From assembly GCA_023415395.1 (NCBI GenBank), contig JAEZKN010000447.1:1-5226 (forward strand): a DNA stretch of 5,226 nt, given 5' to 3'. Positions 1-5,226 of the stretch are shown here, one piece after another (within the stretch, counting starts at the first letter, position 1; each line of letters begins with the position of its first letter). The notes beneath the pieces are model-generated. The model had not been told where the DNA came from. It saw nothing but the letters and a program-made list of their open reading frames with translations, and did no database searches. The stretch comes from Actinomycetes bacterium (lineage in GTDB: Bacteria > Actinomycetota > Actinomycetes > Propionibacteriales > Nocardioidaceae). The position numbers and the translations under genes were made by a program.

Positions 1-138
1 CTCGTAGGGCGGCGGCGTCGCGCCACCGGCGGGCGGGGGCGGCGCCGGGGCGCCGTAGGGCGGCGGCGCGGGCTGGCTCTCGGGCTGGCTCTGGGGCTGC
101 TGGTTCGGGTCGATGGGTTCGTCGGGACCTGTGGTCAT
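1..138 (-). CDS. Proline-rich N-terminus of an unidentified protein (partial, cut by the window edge)
   Basis: An ATG at 136-138 opens a frame that runs without a stop to the left edge, giving 46 residues. They begin MTTGPDEPIDPNQQP and then become dominated by Pro, Gln, Gly and Ala, with blocks such as PAPPPYGAPAPPPP and TPPPY. No fold, signal peptide or membrane segment is visible in this part. In actinobacteria such low-complexity, presumably disordered heads often precede small membrane domains (for example DUF4870 or RDD proteins), and I have a memory-based impression that a DUF4870 gene can follow hemW in Nocardioides. That is a guess about unseen sequence. It starts 27 bp after the hemW stop on the same strand and probably shares its transcript. 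The family is not determined. Confidence 0.7.
   Translation of the reverse strand, partial: MTTGPDEPIDPNQQPQSQPESQPAPPPYGAPAPPPPAGGATPPPYE
31..60 (+). other. G-quadruplex-type motif
   Basis: The plus strand has four G-runs of at least three bases at 31-33, 35-39, 47-50 and 58-60, with gaps of 1, 7 and 7 bases, meeting the usual G3+N1-7 pattern. It is the template strand of the proline-rich gene. Strings of CCG/CCC proline codons in a GC-rich genome create such motifs by chance, so function is doubtful. Confidence 0.3.
69..92. repeat. Perfect 12-bp tandem duplication inside the proline-rich gene
   Basis: CGGGCTGGCTCT occurs twice back to back (69-80 and 81-92). The length is a multiple of three, so the frame is kept; in the minus-strand protein it encodes the repeated tetrapeptide pattern (Q/E)-S-Q-P. 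It is consistent with replication slippage in a disordered segment under weak constraint. Confidence 0.8.
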
Positions 139-145
139 GGTCCAA

Positions 146-149
146 CCCT
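146..149 (-). promoter_or_regulatory. Weak ribosome binding site of the proline-rich gene
   Basis: AGGG on the minus strand sits 7 bases before the ATG at 138. The spacing is right for a Shine-Dalgarno and supports this start. The match is short and lies within an 8-bp palindrome, CCCTAGGG (146-153). Confidence 0.4.
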
Positions 150-165
150 AGGGCCGTCGGGGGTC

Positions 166-1377
166 TCAGGGCAGGAGGTCGCGCACGATCGCGTCGGCCA
201 GCAGGCGTCCGGTCCGCGTCGGCACCAGGCGCTGGTCGCTCTCGACCAGCAGCCCGCGCTCGACCAGCCCGGGCACGGCGGCCAGCCCCGCGGCGTCGAG
301 GACGTCGCTCGGCAGTCCCTCGCGCAGCCGCAGCTCGAGCAGCACGCGCTCCACGCGGCGGGTCTCGGCGTCGAGGACCTCCCGGGCGTGGGCCGGGCTC
401 CGGCCGGCAGCGAGCCGGTCGGCGTACGCCGCGGGGTGCTTGACGTTCCACCAGCGCACGCCGTTGACGTGGCTGTGCGCTCCGGGGCCGACGCCCCACC
501 AGTCGCCGCCGGTCCAGTAGAGCAGGTTGTGGCGGCACCGGCTGGCGTCGTCCTTCGCCCAGTTCGAGACCTCGTACCACCCCAGGCCGGCCCGGCCGAG
601 GCGCTCGTCGACGAGGACGTACTTGTCGGCCAGGTCGTCCTCCTCCGGCATCGGCAGCTCGCCACGCCGGACCCGCCGGGCCAGCGCGGTGCCGTCCTCG
701 ACGATGAGGGAGTAGGCCGACACGTGGTCCGGTGCGCAGGCGAGTGCGGCCTCGACGGTGGTCTCCCAGTCGGCGACCGACTCCCCCGGCGTGCCGTAGA
801 TGAGGTCGAGGCTGACCTGCTCGAAGCCGGCGGCGCGCGCCCAGTCGACGACGGCCGGCACCCGGCGCGGGTCGTGGGTGCGGTCGAGCACCGCGAGCAC
901 GTGCGGCACGGCGGACTGCATGCCGAAGCTGATCCGGGTGAAGCCCTGGGCCCGCAGCGACTCCAGCGCCGCGAGGTCGACGCTGTCGGGGTTCGACTCG
1001 GTCGTCACCTCGGCGCCCGGCGCGAGCCCGAACTCGTCGTCGATGGCCCGCAGGATGCTGCCGAGGTCGGAGGGGGCGAGCAGCGTCGGCGTGCCGCCGC
1101 CGAGGAAGACCGTGCTGACCGGGACGTCGGCGTCACCGAGCACGCGGCGCGCGCGGCGGACCTCCTCGATCGCGGTCTCGGCGTACGACGCCCGGCTGGC
1201 GCCGGGCCCGAGCTCGGCGGCGGTGTAGGTGTTGAAGTCGCAGTAGCCGCACCGCACCGTGCAGAACGGCACGTGCACGTAGAAGCCGAACGGTCGCGTC
1301 CCCACCCCGGCCACCGCCGACTCCGGCAGCGACCCGTCCTCGGGCACGGGATCACCGGGGGGCAGGGCGGACGGCAC
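166..1377 (-). CDS. hemW: Radical SAM heme chaperone HemW (HemN-like)
   Basis: This 403-residue protein belongs to the HemN/HemW radical-SAM family, of typical HemW length (about 380-420). The iron-sulfur cluster motif is C39-x3-C43-x2-C46 followed by D-F. The Phe at the second position after C46 replaces the extra Cys of true coproporphyrinogen dehydrogenase HemN (CxxxCxxCxC) and points to HemW. Other family motifs are GGGTP (93-97, SAM binding), TTESNPDS (125-132), RISFGMQS (148-155), LDRTHD (164-169), LDLIYGTPGE (190-199), YEVSNWA (268-274) and CRHNLLYW (281-288). The C-terminal ~60 residues form the winged-helix-like end usual in the family. HemW is thought to bind heme and deliver it to target proteins, and many databases still label it an oxygen-independent coproporphyrinogen III oxidase. 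GTG 1375-1377 is chosen because the family-like N-terminus MPSALPPGDPVP starts there. No good Shine-Dalgarno lies at normal distance. A proline-rich gene follows after 27 bp, probably co-transcribed. Confidence 0.93.
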   Translation of the reverse strand: MPSALPPGDPVPEDGSLPESAVAGVGTRPFGFYVHVPFCTVRCGYCDFNTYTAAELGPGASRASYAETAIEEVRRARRVLGDADVPVSTVFLGGGTPTLLAPSDLGSILRAIDDEFGLAPGAEVTTESNPDSVDLAALESLRAQGFTRISFGMQSAVPHVLAVLDRTHDPRRVPAVVDWARAAGFEQVSLDLIYGTPGESVADWETTVEAALACAPDHVSAYSLIVEDGTALARRVRRGELPMPEEDDLADKYVLVDERLGRAGLGWYEVSNWAKDDASRCRHNLLYWTGGDWWGVGPGAHSHVNGVRWWNVKHPAAYADRLAAGRSPAHAREVLDAETRRVERVLLELRLREGLPSDVLDAAGLAAVPGLVERGLLVESDQRLVPTRTGRLLADAIVRDLLP

Positions 1378-1383
1378 CGGCCC

Positions 1384-1389
1384 ATTCTC
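1384..1389 (-). promoter_or_regulatory. Possible -10 element for a leaderless hemW transcript
   Basis: On the minus strand GAGAAT lies exactly 12 to 7 bases before the hemW GTG. If it acts as a -10 box, transcription would start at or next to the start codon, a layout common in actinobacteria. It differs from the TANNNT pattern in its first base and I see no convincing -35 element. The purine-rich GGAGG at 1402-1398 is 20 bases from the GTG, too far to serve it. This is a weak call. Confidence 0.25.
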
Positions 1390-1408
1390 GCGCGTGACCT
1401 CCCCGATC

Positions 1409-1532
1409 GCCGACTCGGCGCGTCTTGCCCCAGCGGGTGCCGACTCGGCGCGTCTTGCTCGCCTCGTCCCCAGGCAGCCGGCAAGTTGCGCCGACTCGGC
1501 AGCTCTGGCCGGGCAAGACGCGCCGACTCAGC
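1409..1532. repeat. Cluster of four ~20-bp repeats, two direct and two inverted, between dnaE2 and hemW
   Basis: The unit is GCCGACTCGGCGCGTCTTGC. Copy 1 (1409-1428) and copy 2 (1439-1458) are identical and exactly 30 bp apart. Copy 3 (1480-1500) and copy 4 (1512-1532) are in the opposite orientation, with about 18/21 and 19/21 matches to the reverse complement. The left half, GCCGACTCGGC, is itself a palindrome around its central base. Folded on itself, the cluster pairs copy 2 with copy 3 around a 21-base loop and copy 1 with copy 4 outside that; TCGGCGCGTCTTGCCC of copy 1 matches copy 4 over 16 unbroken bases. The TGA stop of dnaE2 (1528-1530) lies in copy 4. The cluster fills most of the 150-bp gap. 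No T-run follows, so it is not a textbook intrinsic terminator. It may be a REP-like dispersed palindrome, a transcript 3'-end structure or protein-binding sites; the sequence alone does not decide. Confidence 0.85.
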
Positions 1533-4500
1533 GGAAGTCGCGGGAGCGGTGGCGGGCGCGCAGGGCCTGCCCGGCCTCGGGGTGCACGGTCTCGATCGGC
1601 GAGAGCCGGTCGGCGACCAGGTTGGTGACGCCGTCCTCGCGCTCGAGGATGCCGCGGACCACCATCGCGGCGGCGCTGTTGGCGACGGTGCGGTGGCGGC
1701 GCCAGACGCCCACCGTGCAGATCACGTTGAGCATGCCGGTCTCGTCCTCGAGGTTGAGGAACGTGACGCCGCCCGCGGTGCCGGGCCGCTGTCGGTGGGT
1801 GACCAGCCCGGCGACGTGCACGCGGCGGTTCGGCTCGCCCGAGAAGCAGTCGGCCACCGACCTGATGCCCGCCGCCCGGAGCTGCCCGCGCAGGTGCTCG
1901 AAGGGGTGAGCGGCCGGCGTGATGCCGGTGGCCCACATGTCGGCCATGGTGATCTCGACGTCGTCCATGTCCGGCAGCGTCGGCGCCGGCCCGGCCACCC
2001 GGATGCCCTCGAGGTGCTCGTCGGACTCGGTCCAGCCGGCGTTCCAGAGCGCCTGGCGGCGGGACAGTCCCGTGCCGTCGAACGCGCCGGCGGTCGCCAG
2101 CGCCTCCAGCTGCCGCGCGTCGAGCCCGGCCCGCCGGGACAGGTCGGCCTGGTCGGCGAAGGGCCGCTCCTCGCGCGCGGCGACGATCCGCTGCGCCACC
2201 TCGGTGCTGATGCCACGCACGGAGTCCAGGCCGAGCCGGACGGCGTACGCCGTGTCGCGCCGGTGCACCGGGGTCGGGTCGGGCGTGCCCGGCACCCACT
2301 CCGTGCGCTCGCCGTCGGCGAGGCACGAGTCGAGCCCGGTGGGGCCGGGCTCGCCCCGGACGTCGGCGGAGAGCTCGAGGTCGGCGGTCGCCTGCGAGCA
2401 CCGCAGGTCGGGCCGCAGCACCTCGACGCCGTGGCGGCGCGCGTCGTGCACCAGCGACTGGGGCGAGTAGAAGCCCATCGGCTGCGCACGCAGCAGCGCG
2501 GCGAGGAACGCACCCGGGTAGTGCAGCTTGCACCACGAGCTCGCGTAGACGAGCTTGGCGAAGGACAACGCGTGGCTCTCCGCGAAGCCGAAGTTCGCGA
2601 AGGAGAGGATCTGCAGGTAGATCGCGTCCGCCTGCTCGCCGGTGATGCCCTTGGCCAGCATCCCGGACATCAGCTTGTCCTTGACCGACTCGATCCGCTC
2701 GATGCCGCGCTTGGAGCCCATCGCCCGGCGCAGCAGGTCGGCCTCGTCGCGGTTGCAGTCGCCGAGGACGCGCGCCATGTCCATCAGCTGCTCCTGGAAG
2801 AGGGGTACGCCGCGGGTGCGCTCGAGCACCGGGATCAGCAGCGGGTGCGCGAACTCGACGGGATCGCGGCCGGTCGCGCGGCGTACGTAGGGGTGGACCG
2901 CACCGCCCTGGATCGGGCCGGGCCGGATCAGCGCGATCTCGATCGCGAGGTCGTAGAACTCGCGCGGCTGGAGCCGGGGCAGCGTGCCGATCTGGGCCCG
3001 GCTCTCGACCTGGAAGACGCCCACGGAGTCGGCGCGGCAGAGCATGTCGTAGACCGCGGCCTCCTCCTTGGGCATCGAGGCGAGCGTCCACGACTCCCCG
3101 AGGTGCTCGCGCACGATCGCCATCATGTGGTCGAGCGCGCTGAGCATCCCCAGGCCGAGCAGGTCGAACTTCACCAGACCCATGAACTCGCAGGCGTCCT
3201 TGTCCCACTGGAGCACGGTGCGGTCCTCCATCCGGGCCCGCTCGATCGGCACCACCTCGCCGATGGGCCGCTCGGTGAGCACCATCCCGCCGGAGTGGAT
3301 GCCGAGGTGGCGCGGGGCCCCGAGGAGGTCGTTGGCCAGGGCGACGACCGCGGCCGGTACGTCGTGCTCGCCGCCCTCGCGCACCGCCACCTCGGTCCAG
3401 GAGGTGATCTGCTTGGACCAGGCGTCCTGCTGGCCCGGCGAGTGCCCGAGCGCCTTCGCGGCGTCGCGGACCGCCATCTTGGGCCGGTAGCCGACGACGT
3501 TGGCGACCTGGGCGGCGTTGTGCCGGCCGTACTTGCGGTAGACCCACTGGATCACCTCCTCGCGCCGGTCGGAGTCGAAGTCGACGTCGATGTCGGGCTC
3601 CTCCTCGCGGTGCTGGGAGATGAACCGCTCGAAGGGCAGCCGGTAGAAGACCGGGTCGATCGCGGTGATGCCGAGCGCGTAGCAGACCGCCGAGCTGGCC
3701 GCCGATCCCCTGCCCTGGCAGAGGATCCCCTGCGAGCGGGCGAAGGCGACGATGTCGTGGACGATCACGAAGTAGCCGTCGAAGTCCTTCTCGGCGATGA
3801 TCCGCAGCTCGTGCTCGACGCGCTCGCGGGCCTCGCGCGCGTACGGCTCGTGGGCGTAGCGCTCGGCGAAGCCGCGCTCGGTGAGCTCGCGCAGCCAGCC
3901 CGACGGCGTCCACCCCTCGGGGACGAACTTCGGCAGCCGCGGGCTCGCCCTCTGCAGGTCGAAGGCGACCGCGTCGGCGATCTCGACGCTGCGCTCCACC
4001 GCGCCCGGGTAGCGGGTGAACCGCCGCGCCATCTCCTCCCCCGACCGCAGGCTGGCCATCCCGGACGCCGGCAGCCAGCCGTCCATCTCGGCCAGGCTGC
4101 GCCGGGCGCGGACCGCGGCCATCGCGCCGGCGACGCGGTGGTGCTCGGGCCGGGCGTAGTGGACGTTGTTGGTCGCGACGTAGGGCAGCCCGTGGTCGAC
4201 GGCGAGCCGGGCCAGCAGGTCGTTGCGCGCGGAGTCGCCCGGGAAGCCGTGGTCGGTGAGCTCGACCGCGACGTGCTCGTGACCGAAGAGCGACGTCAGC
4301 CGGTCGAGCTCCGCGGCGGCGTACGACGAGCCGCGCTCGAGGGCCTGGCGCACCATGCCCTTGCGGCATCCGGTGAGGACCAGCCAGTGCCCGCGGCCCC
4401 GGTCGGCGAGCTCGTCGAGGTCGTAGACCGGCCGGCCCTTCTCGTCCCCCCGCAGCTGGGCCTCGGTGATCGCCCCGGCCAGCCGGTGGTAGCCCTCGAC

Positions 4501-4941
4501 CCCGCGAGCGAGGACCAGCAGGTGGCTGCCCTCGGGGTCGGGGACGCCGTTCTGCGGCTTGGTGAGGCCGAGGGAGAGCTCCGCGCCGTAGACGGTCTTC
4601 AGTCCCTGGCCGGACCCGGCGTGGAGCTGGGCGGTCTCGGCGAACAGCGGCGCGCCGTAGAACCCGTCGTGGTCGGTGATGGCGAGGGCGTGCAGCCCGA
4701 GCCGCAGCGCCTCGAGCACGAGGTGGTCGGGACCGCTGGCGCCGTCGAGGAAGCTGAAGTTCGAGTGCGCGTGCAGCTCGGCGTACGGCACGACCGGGCC
4801 GGTCGGCCGCTCGACGTCGACCTGGGTGCGCTTGCGCTTGCGCTGCGAGATCGGCGCCTCGGGGTCCTGGGGCGTGACCGTCCGCCCCGAGAGCCGCTTC
4901 TCCAGCTCGCCCCAGGAGATCGCCGGATTGCTCCAGCCCAC
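1528..4941 (-). CDS. dnaE2: Error-prone DNA polymerase III alpha subunit DnaE2
   Basis: This is a complete 1137-residue C-family DNA polymerase, in the usual DnaE2 size range (roughly 1050-1150). It carries out mutagenic translesion synthesis with ImuB and ImuA' after DNA damage. An N-terminal PHP domain covers about residues 53-265: LHAHS (H57, H59), FLDGAS (D66), ITDHDG (H91), GAEL (E121), GSHLL (H140), TGCRKG (C192) and NNVHY (H261). The polymerase core follows, with GRGSAASS at 410-417, the catalytic PDIDVDFD with Asp 450/452/454, and KFDLLG with the third Asp at 593. Next come FQEQLMDM (715-722), FNFGFAESHA-like fingers (781-791), a helix-hairpin-helix region (about 905-955) and an OB fold (about 1041-1115). 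No tau-binding C-terminal domain is present, as expected for DnaE2. The GTG at 4939-4941 is chosen as start because family-like sequence (MGWSNPAISW) begins there and it overlaps the imuB stop; no in-frame ATG occurs before codon 196. A basic patch, RKRKR, lies at 34-38. The TGA stop sits inside an intergenic repeat copy. Confidence 0.95.
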   Translation of the reverse strand: MGWSNPAISWGELEKRLSGRTVTPQDPEAPISQRKRKRTQVDVERPTGPVVPYAELHAHSNFSFLDGASGPDHLVLEALRLGLHALAITDHDGFYGAPLFAETAQLHAGSGQGLKTVYGAELSLGLTKPQNGVPDPEGSHLLVLARGVEGYHRLAGAITEAQLRGDEKGRPVYDLDELADRGRGHWLVLTGCRKGMVRQALERGSSYAAAELDRLTSLFGHEHVAVELTDHGFPGDSARNDLLARLAVDHGLPYVATNNVHYARPEHHRVAGAMAAVRARRSLAEMDGWLPASGMASLRSGEEMARRFTRYPGAVERSVEIADAVAFDLQRASPRLPKFVPEGWTPSGWLRELTERGFAERYAHEPYAREARERVEHELRIIAEKDFDGYFVIVHDIVAFARSQGILCQGRGSAASSAVCYALGITAIDPVFYRLPFERFISQHREEEPDIDVDFDSDRREEVIQWVYRKYGRHNAAQVANVVGYRPKMAVRDAAKALGHSPGQQDAWSKQITSWTEVAVREGGEHDVPAAVVALANDLLGAPRHLGIHSGGMVLTERPIGEVVPIERARMEDRTVLQWDKDACEFMGLVKFDLLGLGMLSALDHMMAIVREHLGESWTLASMPKEEAAVYDMLCRADSVGVFQVESRAQIGTLPRLQPREFYDLAIEIALIRPGPIQGGAVHPYVRRATGRDPVEFAHPLLIPVLERTRGVPLFQEQLMDMARVLGDCNRDEADLLRRAMGSKRGIERIESVKDKLMSGMLAKGITGEQADAIYLQILSFANFGFAESHALSFAKLVYASSWCKLHYPGAFLAALLRAQPMGFYSPQSLVHDARRHGVEVLRPDLRCSQATADLELSADVRGEPGPTGLDSCLADGERTEWVPGTPDPTPVHRRDTAYAVRLGLDSVRGISTEVAQRIVAAREERPFADQADLSRRAGLDARQLEALATAGAFDGTGLSRRQALWNAGWTESDEHLEGIRVAGPAPTLPDMDDVEITMADMWATGITPAAHPFEHLRGQLRAAGIRSVADCFSGEPNRRVHVAGLVTHRQRPGTAGGVTFLNLEDETGMLNVICTVGVWRRHRTVANSAAAMVVRGILEREDGVTNLVADRLSPIETVHPEAGQALRARHRSRDFR

Positions 4942-4943
4942 TA
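4939..4943 (-). promoter_or_regulatory. TAGTG stop/start overlap coupling imuB to dnaE2
   Basis: On the minus strand the imuB stop TAG (4943-4941) and the dnaE2 start GTG (4941-4939) share one G. Such overlaps usually mean that ribosomes ending the upstream gene restart on the downstream one, giving linked amounts of partner proteins. The only purine-rich stretch nearby is GGAAG at 4959-4955, 13 bases before the GTG. That is longer than a good Shine-Dalgarno spacing and favours re-initiation over independent loading. The overlap is seen directly; the coupling is inferred. Confidence 0.75.
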
Positions 4944-5226
4944 GTCGTACGCCGCTTCCGTGAACCAGGTCCCGGAGTCCCAGGTCAGCAGCCAGGCGCT
5001 GCCGTCGACCCCGACCACCTGGAAGCGGGCGACCCGGCGCGGCTTCGCCGTTCCTGGGGACTCCCACCACAGCTCCTCGACCGGCCACGGGCCGGCCCAG
5101 GCGGCGACCGGCTGCCACGGGTCGGAGGGGCCGGGCCGGAACTGCGCGGGCGGGCAGGTCACCGCACCGCGGTCGTCGACGTCGACGGTGCGCCCGCCCG
5201 CGCCTCGCACCTCGGCGGCCCACGGG
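4941..5226 (-). CDS. imuB: ImuB-like Y-family DNA polymerase homologue, C-terminal end only (partial)
   Basis: The reading frame is open from the window's right edge to a TAG at 4941-4943, giving the last 94 residues of a longer protein. The segment AGPWPVEELWW, followed by RRVARFQVVGVDGSAWLL and the terminal WFTEAAYD, matches what I recall of the C-terminal tail of actinobacterial 'DNA polymerase Y family' (ImuB) proteins. ImuB is an inactive Y-family polymerase relative that bridges the beta clamp, ImuA' and DnaE2 in the damage-induced mutasome. Its C-terminal region is the part reported to make partner contacts. The palm, little-finger and clamp-binding segments would lie outside the window. 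A GTG at 5208-5210 could start an 89-residue stand-alone protein, but the frame stays open and in family style upstream of it, so a truncated view of imuB is preferred. The next gene, dnaE2, overlaps its stop codon by one base, which supports the assignment. A small separate accessory protein is the main alternative. Confidence 0.75.
   Translation of the reverse strand, partial: PWAAEVRGAGGRTVDVDDRGAVTCPPAQFRPGPSDPWQPVAAWAGPWPVEELWWESPGTAKPRRVARFQVVGVDGSAWLLTWDSGTWFTEAAYD

Noticed and set aside
139..165. A terminator between hemW and the proline-rich gene.
   Set aside because: Only the short palindrome CCCTAGGG is present, with no stable stem and no T-run, and the 27-bp gap fits co-transcription.
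1378..1527. A LexA/SOS box or CRISPR-like array in the dnaE2-hemW gap.
   Set aside because: No CGAAC-N-GTTCG-type site is present. The repeats are few, change orientation and lack uniform spacers, so it is not a CRISPR array.
1394..1530. A plus-strand frame that translates the intergenic repeats as ADSARLA units, suggesting a small repetitive protein.
   Set aside because: The peptide repeat merely reflects the DNA repeat. The frame continues antisense into dnaE2 with shadow-like composition and has no supporting start context.
2137..2151. QADLS (DnaE2 residues 931-935) resembles a beta-clamp-binding pentapeptide.
   Set aside because: It falls in the helix-hairpin-helix 'PFAD..DLSRR' stretch found in many DnaE proteins and lacks the aromatic end of a clamp motif. 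In the mutasome model clamp binding is supplied by ImuB.
1352..4369. A second long minus-strand frame of about 1000 codons overlapping dnaE2.
   Set aside because: It is the frame-shifted shadow of dnaE2, dominated by Arg, Ala, Pro and Gly, without motifs.
388..4944. A stop-free plus-strand frame of about 1500 codons lying antisense to dnaE2 and most of hemW.
   Set aside because: In very GC-rich DNA the antisense frames of real genes rarely contain stops. The translation is a monotonous Arg/Gly/Val/Leu/Asp mix with no recognisable domain, while the minus strand carries clear family motifs throughout.
4942..5223. An upstream extension of the dnaE2 frame to a distant start, adding 94 residues.
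   Set aside because: The added residues are Arg/Gly/Ala-rich shadow of the imuB coding frame. Family-like DnaE2 sequence begins at the GTG at 4941.

Overview
The window looks like chromosomal DNA from a high-GC actinobacterium. By eye the GC content is about 70% or more, third codon positions are almost always G or C, and GTG starts are common. The protein style best fits Nocardioidaceae (Nocardioides-like). That assignment is inference from remembered family features, not from a search.

All recognisable genes lie on the minus strand, so transcription runs from right to left. (1) 4941-5226 is the 3' end of a Y-family polymerase-like gene, imuB, cut by the window edge. (2) 1528-4941 is a complete dnaE2, the error-prone DNA polymerase III alpha subunit. 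The imuB stop and the dnaE2 GTG start share one base (TAGTG), so the two are very likely one translationally coupled operon for damage-induced mutagenic DNA synthesis. (3) 1378-1527 is a 150-bp gap with no gene. It holds four copies of a ~20-bp motif, two direct and two inverted, and the outermost copy runs through the dnaE2 stop codon. (4) 166-1377 is hemW, a radical-SAM HemN-like protein now understood as a heme chaperone. (5) 1-138 is the proline-rich N-terminus of an unidentified protein that starts 27 bp after hemW and is cut by the left edge.

The genes form two functional groups: the ImuB/DnaE2 mutasome on the right, and hemW with its downstream partner on the left. The repeat cluster separates them and may mark a transcription boundary. 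No RNA gene, CRISPR array, insertion sequence, phage gene or SOS box was seen. If the mutasome operon has a LexA-controlled promoter, it should lie upstream of imuB (or of an imuA' gene), beyond the right edge.

I see no new defence or mobile system here. The least explained item is the intergenic repeat cluster. Smaller points of interest are the TAGTG junction, an Asn in the PHP metal-site motif of DnaE2, a variable-looking linker in the same protein, and a possibly leaderless hemW start.
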